A stretch of 64,000 bases of DNA from Bradyrhizobium sp. ORS 285 (lineage in GTDB: Bacteria; Pseudomonadota; Alphaproteobacteria; Rhizobiales; Xanthobacteraceae): assembly GCF_900176205.1 (NCBI RefSeq), contig NZ_LT859959.1, positions 6,306,001 through 6,370,000 of the forward strand, written 5' to 3'. Position 1 is the first letter of the stretch. Each line of letters opens with the position of its first letter. Below are positions 45,052 through 55,954 of the stretch, one piece after another. Both the position numbers and the translations under genes were made by a program. Below the pieces are notes generated by a model. It was not told where the DNA came from. It made no database searches and saw nothing but the letters and a program-made list of their open reading frames with translations.

Positions 45052-48000
45052 ATGGCGATCTATCATCTTCACGTCAAGGTCATTGGCCGTAAGGCCGGGA
45101 GCAGCGCGGTGGCATCGGCGGCCTACCGCTCAGGCTCGCGCCTGCGCGACGAGCGGCTTGGCCGTGAGCAGGATTTTTCTGGAAAGCGCGGGGTCGTCCA
45201 TTCCGAGGTGATGCTGCCGGAGAATGCGCCTGAGACCTGGAGCGACCGCGAGCGGCTCTGGAACGATGTCGAATCGTTCGAAGTGCGCAAGGACGCCCAG
45301 TTGGCCCGGGAGGTCGAGTTCGCCCTTCCGCGCGAGCTGAGTGAGGCGCAAGGCATCGAGCTATCCCGCGACTTCGTTCGGACTGAGTTCGTGGGTCTGG
45401 GCATGATTGCCGACCTCAATGTGCATTGGGATAGGGCCGAGGACGGACTGCCCAAGCCCCACGCTCATGTCATGTTGACGATGCGCTCGGTCGACGAGAA
45501 CGGCTTTGGCCAGAAGGCGCGCGATTGGAATCGCACGGAGATCGTCGAGCGCTGGCGCGAACGCTGGGCGGAGCTTGCCAACGAGCGGCTGTCCGAACTC
45601 GACATCGACGCCAGGATCGACCATCGCAGTCTGGAAGCCCAAGGCATTGCGCTGGAACCACAAAGCCAGATCGGCGCACCCGCCAAACGGATCGAGCTTC
45701 GGGGCATTGCAGGCGAACCGTTCGGGGCCGACCGCGCCGAGATACACCGCGAGATCGCGCACAACAATGGCGCGCGGATCATCGCCGATCCGACCATTGG
45801 GCTGGACGCCATCACCCAGCAGCAATCGACCTTCACACGTCGCGACCTGGTAAAGTTCGCGCACCGGCACAGTGACGGGCTCGATCAGTTCAATGAAGTG
45901 GTGGGCGCAATGCAGGGAGCGCCCGATCTGGTCGAACTCGGCAAGGACGCCCGCGGCGAGGACCGGTTCACCAGCCGCGGAATGATCGAGGCAGAACAGC
46001 GGCTGCACCGGGCTGCTGAAGTGATGGCGGACCGGGAACGCCACGAGGTGCGAGATGCGTATCGCGAAGCCGCTTTGGCGCGCGCGGAAGCACGCGGCCT
46101 GGTGCTGTCGTCCGAGCAGACTGAGGCGCTGGCGCATGTCACGGGCGGGCGCGATCTCAGCGTCGTGGTGGGCCACGCCGGGACGGGAAAGAGTGCGATG
46201 CTGGACGTGGCGCGAGACGCGTGGGAAGCGGCGGGCTTTGAGGTCCGGGGCGTGGCACTGTCCGGCATTGCAGCGGAAAACCTTCAAAGCGGATCGGGCA
46301 TTGCGTCGCGCACGATTGCCAGCCTAGAGCATGGCTGGGAACAGGGCCGTGATCTGCTCAAATCGAGCGATGTGCTTGTCATCGACGAGGCGGGGATGGT
46401 CGGCACGCGGCAGCTGGAGCGCGTGCTGTCCCATGCCGCCGAGGCTGGGGCCAAGGTGGCGCTCGTCGGCGATCCGCAACAGCTGCAGGCGATCGAAGCG
46501 GGAGCGGCATTCCGGTCGATTTATGAGCGTCACGGCGGCGCCGAGATCGGTGAAGTGCGCCGTCAGCGGGAGGATTGGCAGCGCGACGCCACACGCGATC
46601 TGGCGACTGGCAAGGTGGGCCACGCGCTTGAAGCGTACCGCGCCCAGGGCATGGTGCATGAGGCCGAGAGTCGCGACTTGGCGCGCGGCGATCTGATCGA
46701 TCACTGGGATCGCGACCGGCAGGCATCACCGGATCGGAGCCGGATCATCCTGACGCACACGAACGACGAAGTCCGCATCCTGAACGAGGCAGCGCGCGAG
46801 CGGATGCGGGCAGCGGGCGATCTCGGCGACGAGGTGGGGGTGACGGTCGAGCGCGGCGCGAGAAACTTTGCCAGCGGGGATCGGGTGATGTTCCTGCAGA
46901 ACGAGCGCGGCCTTGGCGTCAAGAACGGCACGCTCGGGACCATCGAGCAGGTCAGCACGCAGTCCATAGCCGTGCAGACCGACGATGGCCGATCCGTGCG
47001 CTTCAATCTGAAGGATTACAACCGGATCGACCATGGCTATGCCGCGACGATCCACAAGGCGCAGGGCATGACGGTCGACCGCGTCCATGTCCTAGCGACG
47101 CCCGGCATGGACGCCCACAGCAGCTATGTCGCCCTGTCGCGGCATCGCGACGAGGTGGAGCTGCACTATGGCCGCGACGATTTTGCCAATGCAGACCGGC
47201 TTACCCGGGCCCTGTCGCGCGACCGCGCCAAGGACATGGCCTCGGATTACGAGCACGTCGATCCGCTCCAGAGCTACGCCGAGCGGCGTGGGATCACCTT
47301 CCGCGATCGCATGGCCGAGATCGTGCGCAAGATTGTGTCCGAGAAGCTGCGCGACATCCTTGACGGCCTGCGCTCTCCGGCTGATGTCGCCGGACTGGAT
47401 ATTGGACAGAGACCGGAACGGGCAACGCCGGAAAGGGAAAGCAGCGATCCCGCAGCCGAGCGGCGCGGAGCCGAAGTCCTGGCAAGGAACGTGGCGCAAG
47501 ATCCCGAAGCGGACGCACGTCGCATCCGGACACGGGCGCTGGTGCGCCATGCCCGCGCGGTAGATGCGATCTTCGCGGCGCAGGAGACGGGCGGCACAGC
47601 GAGCCGCGAGCAGGTGAGAGAGCTGCAAGAGGCGCGTCGAGCCTTCGAGGAGTTGCGCCCCTTTGGCTCGCACGACGCCGAGGCCGCTTACAGGAAGAAC
47701 CCGGAGCTGGCTCGCGAGGCGGCCGGTGGTCAGGTCAGCCGGGCTGTGCGCGCGCTCCAGCTCGAAAGCGAACTGCGCACCGATCCGAGCCGCCGCGCCG
47801 ACCGCTTCGTGGAGCGTTGGCAGAAGCTCGACCGTGCCAGCCGGCGCCAGTATGAAGCCGGCGACATGTCCGGCTACAAGGCCACGCGGTCCGCGATGGG
47901 CGAAATGGCGAAAGGCCTCGAACGCGACCCGCAGTTGGAATCTATCCTCGCCGGCCGCAAGAACGATCTTGGCATTGCATTCGAATCAGGCCGCCGGCTC

Positions 48001-48063
48001 GGCCAGGATCTAGCCTTCGTCCATGGGATCGATCTCGGCAGAGGCCGAGGCCTTGGAATTTGA
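45052..48063 (+). CDS. traA: TraA relaxase-helicase
   Basis: A 1003-residue bifunctional conjugation protein. The N-terminal MobA/MobL relaxase (1-220) begins MAIYHLHVKVIGRKAGSSAV, has a tyrosine in SAAYRSG and metal-binding histidines in PKPHAHVMLTMR (about 137-139). A TrwC/RecD-like helicase follows with Walker A VGHAGTGKSAML (about 373-382), Walker B VIDEAGMV, GDPQQLQAIE and motif VI AYVALSRHRDEVE-like (SSYVALSRHRD). The C-terminal 250 residues are charged and helical. It nicks oriT, stays bound to the 5' end and unwinds DNA for transfer. The gene is full length and apparently intact although its neighbour traD is broken and no type IV secretion genes are present, so the element could only be mobilised by a helper. 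Confidence 0.92.
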   Translation: MAIYHLHVKVIGRKAGSSAVASAAYRSGSRLRDERLGREQDFSGKRGVVHSEVMLPENAPETWSDRERLWNDVESFEVRKDAQLAREVEFALPRELSEAQGIELSRDFVRTEFVGLGMIADLNVHWDRAEDGLPKPHAHVMLTMRSVDENGFGQKARDWNRTEIVERWRERWAELANERLSELDIDARIDHRSLEAQGIALEPQSQIGAPAKRIELRGIAGEPFGADRAEIHREIAHNNGARIIADPTIGLDAITQQQSTFTRRDLVKFAHRHSDGLDQFNEVVGAMQGAPDLVELGKDARGEDRFTSRGMIEAEQRLHRAAEVMADRERHEVRDAYREAALARAEARGLVLSSEQTEALAHVTGGRDLSVVVGHAGTGKSAMLDVARDAWEAAGFEVRGVALSGIAAENLQSGSGIASRTIASLEHGWEQGRDLLKSSDVLVIDEAGMVGTRQLERVLSHAAEAGAKVALVGDPQQLQAIEAGAAFRSIYERHGGAEIGEVRRQREDWQRDATRDLATGKVGHALEAYRAQGMVHEAESRDLARGDLIDHWDRDRQASPDRSRIILTHTNDEVRILNEAARERMRAAGDLGDEVGVTVERGARNFASGDRVMFLQNERGLGVKNGTLGTIEQVSTQSIAVQTDDGRSVRFNLKDYNRIDHGYAATIHKAQGMTVDRVHVLATPGMDAHSSYVALSRHRDEVELHYGRDDFANADRLTRALSRDRAKDMASDYEHVDPLQSYAERRGITFRDRMAEIVRKIVSEKLRDILDGLRSPADVAGLDIGQRPERATPERESSDPAAERRGAEVLARNVAQDPEADARRIRTRALVRHARAVDAIFAAQETGGTASREQVRELQEARRAFEELRPFGSHDAEAAYRKNPELAREAAGGQVSRAVRALQLESELRTDPSRRADRFVERWQKLDRASRRQYEAGDMSGYKATRSAMGEMAKGLERDPQLESILAGRKNDLGIAFESGRRLGQDLAFVHGIDLGRGRGLGI

Positions 48064-48190
48064 CCCATCCCGTTTGCCGCCGGCTCTACGCCACGCTTGG
48101 CAACGCGCGAACGCCTATTGTCCGCCTGCACCTGATCGCCTCTCTGGTCTCACAACAGCTCAGAACCGACCAGCGAAGGGCATCACGGCC

Positions 48191-48445
48191 ATGCGCGAAC
48201 CAGACCGTATCATCAGGATGAAAACCGTCCTCGCCAGGACCGGGCTGTCCCGGTCCACAATCTACCGCAAGATCGCCGAGGGCACGTTCCCGGCCCAGCT
48301 CAAGATCAGCAGCAACGGAACCGGTTGGCATGAATCCGATATCAACCGATGGATCGCAGATCCAGTCGGATGGCGTGCGGAAGGCCGATTCGAGGAAGCC
48401 CCGGTGAGCTCGATTTCCGATCCTTCAACCGGCCGCAGAACGTAA
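48191..48445 (+). CDS. AlpA-family excision regulator
   Basis: An 84-residue DNA-binding protein with a MerR-like helix-turn-helix (MKTVLARTGLSRSTIYRKIA, then EGTFPAQLKI, WHESDINRWI), diagnostic of AlpA-type regulators that activate excision functions of prophages and islands. It lies between traA and the recombinase, so control of the recombinase is likely. The start at 48191 (MREPDRIIRMKT) is preferred; a longer frame from 48023 has no family resemblance. Confidence 0.85.
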   Translation: MREPDRIIRMKTVLARTGLSRSTIYRKIAEGTFPAQLKISSNGTGWHESDINRWIADPVGWRAEGRFEEAPVSSISDPSTGRRT

Positions 48446-48575
48446 AGACTCGTGCTCTCGTATCCTCACTTCATACACCGCCTACTTTCGATCGCGGGCC
48501 CTTCCTTCGCCAGCGTATCCTAAACGGCGAGCGCGTCTATGATCCTCTTCCGTTTCCAGACGCTCCTCTCTTGAC

Positions 48576-48598
48576 TGTGCCTACGGGGAGGCACAGTG
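48576..48598 (+). promoter_or_regulatory. Hairpin enclosing the ribosome-binding site
   Basis: TGTGCCT (48576-48582) and AGGCACA (48589-48595) form a perfect 7-bp stem whose 6-base loop ACGGGG and stem together hold the Shine-Dalgarno GGGGAGG. The GTG start follows at once at 48596. In the folded mRNA the site would be partly hidden, so translation may be controlled or need opening. Confidence 0.5.
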
Positions 48599-48814
48599 CC
48601 CAAAGGTCAGAGCGAACAGTTTAGGAGACCTTCACCTTCGGCCGGAGCAGGCGATCAGAGTGCCTCCGAAGAAGCTCTGCTGCGTCTCGGTCGCCTGATC
48701 GGAAGGCAATTGGCTAGAGACGCGATCAAACCTCGGCCGCAGGAGCTGCGCGAGGAGGATAGCACTCGGATCCATCATGAGCCTCCTGCACGAGGTCCGG
48801 GAAAGGATGATTGA
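48596..48814 (+). CDS. Small hypothetical protein upstream of the recombinase
   Basis: A 72-residue basic protein (MPKGQSEQF; middle EEALLRLGRLIGRQLARDAI) starting with GTG after a strong GGGGAGG. Short proteins with an LxRLGRLIGRQxAR helix often precede serine recombinase genes in rhizobial islands. The function is unknown; an accessory role in recombination is a guess. Confidence 0.55.
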   Translation: MPKGQSEQFRRPSPSAGAGDQSASEEALLRLGRLIGRQLARDAIKPRPQELREEDSTRIHHEPPARGPGKDD

Positions 48815-49020
48815 CGCGAGCGCTACTGCACCTGTCCAGGTACATCTACACTAGCGAAATCACCTCGAAACATCGACGGAAGCTCATTCGTCAGTCTCCG
48901 TTCATGTTCACCAGCAATTCGAAGTGGATCGGCGTGCACACAAATGCCGCGTTCGTGCTGCATTCTGTGCGCTGATGGCGCCTGTTATGGCGCGAAACGC
49001 ATTGCCGGGGAAAGCCTACG

Positions 49021-50748
<1,728 letters not shown>

Positions 50749-51249
50749 TTAACTTCTGCACGGCCTTCAGGGAATTATCGGGTGCTCCTGGCTGACGCGT
50801 CTGAGCGCCGCCGAGTTCATCCCAAAGGCTTCCTGAGAAGGCTTGAGCCCGTCGGCCGGTCCGGCCATCGGGTGCGGGCGGTATGTACCAATGCGAGGCT
50901 GGTTTGGAAAGGGCCTTTTGGAAGTTTTTTTGCCGGATTGTGACAGCGGCCGACCGAATTCGAACCCCTGGAAAACTCTCGTGAAATCATATGATTACAG
51001 GTGAAGGTGCGAAACATGCTGTCCCCCTTGAGCCCAACCGAAGGTCCAGCGGCGGCAAGGTCCGTGGCTACCTGCGAGGGCCACCTAGGGACAGCAGCCC
51101 CTGCGATGAGTCTGCTGTGTCGTCCCGCCAGCCATTCGGCCCAATCCACCACGTCACCGCGCTTGCCAACGGTTCCGCAACGCGGCAGCTTCGACCACGA
51201 ACCAGAACGACGGCCGGAACGCGGCCGCAGCCCATGCGAGGAGACGTCG
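50749..51249. other. Intergenic region right of tRNA-fMet
   Basis: About 500 bases containing the tRNA promoter region and the upstream region of the aldehyde dehydrogenase. A stretch near 50958 (GAATTCGAACCCCTGG) resembles a tRNA T-loop but does not fold into an acceptor. No convincing gene is present; frames running into the dehydrogenase have no family support. Confidence 0.4.
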
Positions 51250-52683
51250 ATGGACCACTCCCTGAAGAGCCCCCCGGTCACCGCGCTCGACGACACCTTT
51301 CACGCCATGATCGAGGCCTCGCGCGGCACGTCGCCGCCGGACTTGGCTGCGCGGCAGGACAGCCTGAGGCGGCTAAGGGGCATGCTGGCCGACAACGAGA
51401 GGCGCCTGGAGCAGGCGATCTCAGCGGATTTCGGCCATCGCTGCGCCTTCGAGACCACCATCGCCGAAACGCTGTTCCTGCAGACCGAGCTGAAGCACAC
51501 ATTGAAGATGCTGCCGCGCTGGATGGCGCCGCGGCGGATCGCGACCTCGCTGCAGTTCTTCCCCGCGCGCAACCGGCTGATCCCGCAACCACTCGGCGTT
51601 GTCGGCATCATCGCGCCCTGGAACTATCCGCTGCAGCTGACGCTCGCGCCAGCGATCGGCGCCATCGCAGCCGGCAATCGCGTGCTGATCAAGCCGAGCG
51701 AGCTGACGCCGCATTTCTCGGCGCTGCTGCGGGAGCTGATCGCTGCGGCATTCGACCCAATCGAGCTGTCCGTCACCGGCATCGAGGATGGTGTCGCGCA
51801 AGCGTTCGCCGCGCTGCCGTTCGATCACCTCGTCTTCACCGGATCGACGCGCGTCGGCCGCATCGTGGCTGAAGCTGCGGGGCGCAATCTGACGCCTGTC
51901 ACGCTCGAGCTCGGCGGCAAGTCGCCGACCATCGTCGACGTCTCCGCCGATATCGACGAGGCCGCCGAGCGCATCGCCTATGCCAAGCTGCTCAATGCGG
52001 GACAGACCTGCATCGCACCCGACTATGTGTTCGTGCCGGAAGCGCGGCGTGACGCCTTCGCCGGCAGGCTCCACGGCCACATGCTCAGGATGTTCGGCAC
52101 CAACCCCGCCAATGGCGACTACACCTCGATCATCTCCGACCGGCACTATCAGCGGCTCGAAGGCCTGCTGCGCGATGCGATCGCGCGCGGCGCCAAGCCG
52201 TTGAGCGTAACGAGTCCCGAAGATCCCGCCTGGAAGAAGCTGCGGAAATTCCCGCCGACCGTCGTGGTCGGCGCGACCGCCGAGATGGCGATCATGCAGG
52301 AGGAGATCTTCGGCCCCTTGCTCCCGGTCCTGACCTATCGCGATGCCCACGAGGTGATCCGCTTCATCAACGCCCACGACCGGCCGCTGGCGCTGTACTG
52401 GTTCGGCAAAGACGAGACGGCGCGCGAGAACGTGCTGGCGCGCACCCTATCCGGCGGTGTCACCATCAATGACTGCCTGCTGCATTTCGCGCAGATGAAC
52501 CAGCCGATGGGCGGCGTCGGCGCGTCCGGCATCGGCCACTATCACGGCGAATGGGGCTTCGACAGCTTCAGCAAGCTCAAGCCGGTGTTTTATCGCTCGC
52601 CCTTCAACCGCATGAAGGATCTCTATCCGCCCTACGGCGCCAGCATCGCCTGGATCGAGAAGCTGCTGCGGTTTCTGAGCTAA
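51250..52683 (+). CDS. Coniferyl-aldehyde-dehydrogenase-like enzyme
   Basis: An NAD(P)-dependent aldehyde dehydrogenase of 477 residues in the CalB/ALDH3-like branch. Landmarks are the helix WMAPRRI, GIIAPWNYPLQL, cofactor-binding FTGSTRVGRIVAEAA, the general base Glu in TLELGGKSP, the catalytic Cys in NAGQTCIAPDY and EEIFGPLLPVL. It oxidises aromatic or aliphatic aldehydes to acids; the substrate is unknown. The start at 51250 (MDHSLKSPPVTALDDTFHAM) is chosen because similarity starts there. The GMC oxidoreductase 160 bases downstream could supply the aldehyde from an alcohol. Confidence 0.85.
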   Translation: MDHSLKSPPVTALDDTFHAMIEASRGTSPPDLAARQDSLRRLRGMLADNERRLEQAISADFGHRCAFETTIAETLFLQTELKHTLKMLPRWMAPRRIATSLQFFPARNRLIPQPLGVVGIIAPWNYPLQLTLAPAIGAIAAGNRVLIKPSELTPHFSALLRELIAAAFDPIELSVTGIEDGVAQAFAALPFDHLVFTGSTRVGRIVAEAAGRNLTPVTLELGGKSPTIVDVSADIDEAAERIAYAKLLNAGQTCIAPDYVFVPEARRDAFAGRLHGHMLRMFGTNPANGDYTSIISDRHYQRLEGLLRDAIARGAKPLSVTSPEDPAWKKLRKFPPTVVVGATAEMAIMQEEIFGPLLPVLTYRDAHEVIRFINAHDRPLALYWFGKDETARENVLARTLSGGVTINDCLLHFAQMNQPMGGVGASGIGHYHGEWGFDSFSKLKPVFYRSPFNRMKDLYPPYGASIAWIEKLLRFLS

Positions 52684-52689
52684 TCAACT

Positions 52690-52805
52690 CCGAGTCAGTC
52701 CGGGGGGGCGCGCTGCGCGCCGCCGGACTCTCGAGGTGATCGAGACGCAAGCCAAGCTCGAGATTCCGGATTCGCCGCGCAGATGCGCGGCGCCCCGGAA
52801 TGACG
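52690..52805. repeat. Intergenic palindromic repeat
   Basis: Contains GCGCGCTGCGCGCC and CCGCGCAGATGCGCGG palindromes and ends CGCCCCGGAATGACG, the same end motif as the repeat at 62584. It fills the gap between the two oxidoreductase genes and may fold into a stable RNA hairpin. Confidence 0.65.
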
Positions 52806-52842
52806 GCTGAACAACGATAAATCCATCAGGGAGAGAGCGCGC

Positions 52843-54447
52843 GTGGCGGAGGAAGTCGATTTCATCGTCGTGGGTGGCGGCAGTGGCGGGGCGACGGTCG
52901 CGGGGCGGCTGTCCGAGGATCCGGGCACGTCGGTGATGCTGCTCGATGCCGGCGGACGCAACGACAATTGGATCGTCACCACGCCGTACATGCTGTTCCT
53001 GATGGTCGCAGGACCCGTCAACAATTGGTCGTTCACGACCGTGCCGCAGCCAGGCCTCAACGGCCGCATCGGCTATCAGCCGCGCGGCCGCGGGCTCGGC
53101 GGCTCATCGGCAATCAACGCGATGGTCTACATCCGCGGCCACCGCGCCGACTATGACCAATGGGCCGCGCTCGGCAATCCCGGCTGGTCGTATGACGACG
53201 TCCTGCCCTATTTCAAACGCGCCGAGAACAACGCCGAGTTCAACGGCGAGTATCACGGCCAGTCCGGACCGCTGCCGGTCAACCGGCTGCGGACCGGCAA
53301 TCCCGTGCACGAGATCTTCCTGCAGGCGGCGCGCGAGGCGCAGTTTCCGATCCGCGAGGACTTCAACGCCGAGACCCAGGAAGGGCTCGGGCTCTATCAG
53401 GTGACTCAGCAGAACGGCGAACGCTGGAGCGCGGCGCGGGCGTATATCCAGCCGCATCTCGGCACACGCAGCAATCTGCGCGTCGAGACCTCGGCGCACG
53501 CCTCGCTGATCCTGTTCGACGGCAAGCGTGCCGTCGGCGTGAAGGTTCGCCAGGGCAAGGAGGTCAAGGAGATCCGATGCCGGCGCGAGGTGATCCTGGC
53601 TTCCGGCGCGTTCCAGACGCCGCAGTTGCTCATGCTCTCAGGGGTCGGTGATGCGGCTGCGCTGGCCAAGCATGGCATTGCCAGCGTGCATCATCTGCCG
53701 GGCGTCGGCCAGAACCTGCAGGACCATCCGGACTTCATCTTCGCCTACACCTCCGACAATCCGAACTTCTCGTCGCTGTCGCCGAAGGGCATCCGCAGGC
53801 TGCTCGCTGGTCTCGGTCAATACCGGCGCGAGCGCCGCGGGGTGCTGACCTCGAACTTCGCCGAATGCGGCGGCTTCCTGAAGAGCGATCCCAACCTCGA
53901 CATCCCCGACATCCAGCTGCATTTCGGCATGGCCATCACCGACGATCACGGCCGCAAGCGCCACGGCAACGGCTTCTCCTGTCACTTCTGCCTGCTTCGG
54001 CCGAAGAGCCGCGGCACGGTGGCGCTCAGAAGCGCCGATCCGCTAGCCTCGCCGCTGATCGATCCGAACTTCCTCGGCGAGGAGGAGGACGTCGAGGCGA
54101 TGGTCGCCGGCTACAAGACCACGCGGCGGCTGATGGAGACGCCGGCGATGCGCAGCCTCGCCACGCGCGACCTGTTCACCGCGGACGTCAGGACCGACGA
54201 CGACATCCGCAGCATCCTGCGCGCCCGCGTCGACACAGTTTATCACCCCGTCGGCACCTGCAAGATGGGCGTGGATGATCCGCTCGCCGTCGTCGATCCA
54301 CAGCTCCGCGTGCACGGCCTGTCGGGCTTGCGCATCGTCGACGCCTCGATCATGCCGACCTTGATCGGGGGCAACACCAACGCGCCGACGATCATGATCG
54401 GCGAGAAGGCGGCGGACATGATCCGGGGCGAGATGCGCGCCAATTAG
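52843..54447 (+). CDS. GMC-family FAD oxidoreductase (choline-dehydrogenase type)
   Basis: A flavoprotein of 534 residues. The Rossmann FAD motif is FIVVGGGSGGATVAGRLSED, the GMC signature 1 region GRGLGGSSAINAMVYIRGH, signature 2 GAFQTPQLLMLSGVG, and the C-terminal active-site block VYHPVGTCKMG with GNTNAPTIMI. It oxidises primary alcohols to aldehydes; the precise substrate is unknown. The start is GTG with GGGAGAGA upstream. The stop overlaps the convergent SDR gene by four bases. Confidence 0.9.
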   Translation: MAEEVDFIVVGGGSGGATVAGRLSEDPGTSVMLLDAGGRNDNWIVTTPYMLFLMVAGPVNNWSFTTVPQPGLNGRIGYQPRGRGLGGSSAINAMVYIRGHRADYDQWAALGNPGWSYDDVLPYFKRAENNAEFNGEYHGQSGPLPVNRLRTGNPVHEIFLQAAREAQFPIREDFNAETQEGLGLYQVTQQNGERWSAARAYIQPHLGTRSNLRVETSAHASLILFDGKRAVGVKVRQGKEVKEIRCRREVILASGAFQTPQLLMLSGVGDAAALAKHGIASVHHLPGVGQNLQDHPDFIFAYTSDNPNFSSLSPKGIRRLLAGLGQYRRERRGVLTSNFAECGGFLKSDPNLDIPDIQLHFGMAITDDHGRKRHGNGFSCHFCLLRPKSRGTVALRSADPLASPLIDPNFLGEEEDVEAMVAGYKTTRRLMETPAMRSLATRDLFTADVRTDDDIRSILRARVDTVYHPVGTCKMGVDDPLAVVDPQLRVHGLSGLRIVDASIMPTLIGGNTNAPTIMIGEKAADMIRGEMRAN

Positions 54448-55205
54448 GTCAGTAGGAAACCGCCATCGACCGTGACCACGCTGCCGGTCATGTAGCGCGA
54501 CGCGTTCGACGCCAGCAGCATGATGGCGCCGTCGAGATCGCTCTCATGGCCGACGCGCCGCTGCGGGATGCGCTTGATCAGCTTCTCGCCGGCCGGCGTC
54601 TGCCAGACGTCATGGTTGATGTCGGTGTCGATATAGCCCGGCGCCAGCGCATTCACGCGGATGTTGTTGGCGGCGAGTTCCAGCGCCAGCGCCTTGGTCG
54701 CCTGCACCACGCCGGCCTTGGAGATCGCATAAGGCGAGATGAACTTCACCACGCTGAAACCGAGCACGGAGGCGATGTTGATGATGTTGCCGCCGCTCTT
54801 GCGCGCGATCATGCGGCGCGCGACTTCGGTCGCTGCGAAATAGGCGCCCTTCAGATTGGCGCCGATCACGGCGTCCCAATCGGCCTCGCTCTGCTCGACC
54901 GCGAGCTTCTCGACCGCGATGCCGGCATTGTTGATCAGCACCGTCACCGGTCCGAGCGCGGCTTCTGCGGCATCAAGGCCCCGTGCGATCGAGGCATTAC
55001 TTGTCACGTCCATCTCGACCGCGGAGGCGCGGCCGCCCTTGGCCTTGATCTCCTCCTCCAGCGCCTTGAGCTTACCGGTCTGCCGCGCGGCGAGCGCGAC
55101 CGCGGCGCCGTGGGCGGACAGCACGCGGGCGAATTGCCGGCCGAGCCCCTGGCTCGCGCCGGTGATCAGAATCACTTGCCCAGTGACGTCGAACAGGCCG
55201 GACAT
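54444..55205 (-). CDS. Short-chain dehydrogenase/reductase
   Basis: A classical SDR of 253 residues. Cofactor motif TGASQGLGRQFARVL, NNAG at INNAGIAVEK, catalytic Ser in NIASVLGFS, Tyr and Lys in SPYAISKAGV, and the C-terminal GSVVTVDGG. All tetrad residues are present, so it should be active, probably as a 3-oxoacyl-ACP or alcohol dehydrogenase-like enzyme with NADP. It is read alone and convergent with the GMC gene. Confidence 0.88.
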   Translation of the reverse strand: MSGLFDVTGQVILITGASQGLGRQFARVLSAHGAAVALAARQTGKLKALEEEIKAKGGRASAVEMDVTSNASIARGLDAAEAALGPVTVLINNAGIAVEKLAVEQSEADWDAVIGANLKGAYFAATEVARRMIARKSGGNIINIASVLGFSVVKFISPYAISKAGVVQATKALALELAANNIRVNALAPGYIDTDINHDVWQTPAGEKLIKRIPQRRVGHESDLDGAIMLLASNASRYMTGSVVTVDGGFLLT

Positions 55206-55317
55206 GGCACCACCTTGCGTTTCCCTGTTTTGTTGCGGCGCATTGATACAGACGATTTGAAACAGCGCAAACCGGATTTGTTTACCGGGCGGGTCCTACA
55301 ACCTTTGCATATCAGTC

Positions 55318-55833
55318 ATGAATCCTTTCGACCTCGCCGCTTGTATTGCCCTGATGGTCGCCGTCTACAGCGGCTTCGCCACTGGACTGCTGCGCAGTGC
55401 GATCACGATCCTCGCCTATCTGCTCGCGATGCCGCTTGCGATGGGAGCGGTGGCGGCCATGAGCCCACAGCTTCAGGATGCGCACGGCGCGCCGCTGGCG
55501 CAGAACTGGCTGCAATTCTTCGCGGCCTTCGTGGTCATCGGCGTCGCGCTGGGCAAGATCGGGCGCATCATGCTGGACGAGGCGATCGGTTCCGAAGCCG
55601 GCTTTGGCGATCGCCTGGCCGGCGCGCTGCTGGGCGCGATCAGGGTCGGCATGGTCGCCACCACGCTCGTCCTGGTGTTCGACCGGATCGTCCCGCCGGA
55701 GCGCCAACCGCGCTTTCTTGAGGGCTCACGGCTGCGACCGATCCTTTCGCTTGCAGGCGCCAAAGGCTTCCGCTCGCTGCCGCCGGAGGTCGCGGGTCTG
55801 ATCGATCGGCTGAAGCAGGAACGGCGCATCTGA
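55318..55833 (+). CDS. CvpA-like membrane protein
   Basis: An inner-membrane protein of 171 residues with about four hydrophobic segments (ACIALMVAVYSGFATGLL, TILAYLLAMPLAMGAVAAM, WLQFFAAFVVIGVALGKI, LLGAIRVGMVATTLVLVF) and a charged tail, matching the CvpA/colicin V production family in size and layout. The function is unclear. The gene stands alone, divergent from the SDR. Confidence 0.75.
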   Translation: MNPFDLAACIALMVAVYSGFATGLLRSAITILAYLLAMPLAMGAVAAMSPQLQDAHGAPLAQNWLQFFAAFVVIGVALGKIGRIMLDEAIGSEAGFGDRLAGALLGAIRVGMVATTLVLVFDRIVPPERQPRFLEGSRLRPILSLAGAKGFRSLPPEVAGLIDRLKQERRI

Positions 55834-55954
55834 TCGCGAGCCATGCCATCTGGAGCCATGCAAATCGGCACGGGACGGCTGCCCTTATCAGCGGCGGTCC
55901 GGTTGGCTAGAATGCGCGCATCATCCAGCCACTGACATATCGGAGTGATCAATC

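Noticed and set aside
51001..51249. Upstream extension of the aldehyde dehydrogenase
   Set aside because: The 83 extra residues have no ALDH similarity and run through the intergenic region; the ATG at 51250 starts at the family's usual beginning.
50817..51296. Minus-strand 159-codon frame right of tRNA-fMet
   Set aside because: No domain; it overlaps the dehydrogenase start. A tRNA-like GAATTCGAACCCC inside did not fold into an acceptor arm.
54546..55721. Plus-strand 391-codon frame
   Set aside because: Antisense to an SDR gene with an intact Ser-Tyr-Lys triad and overlapping the CvpA-like gene in another frame.
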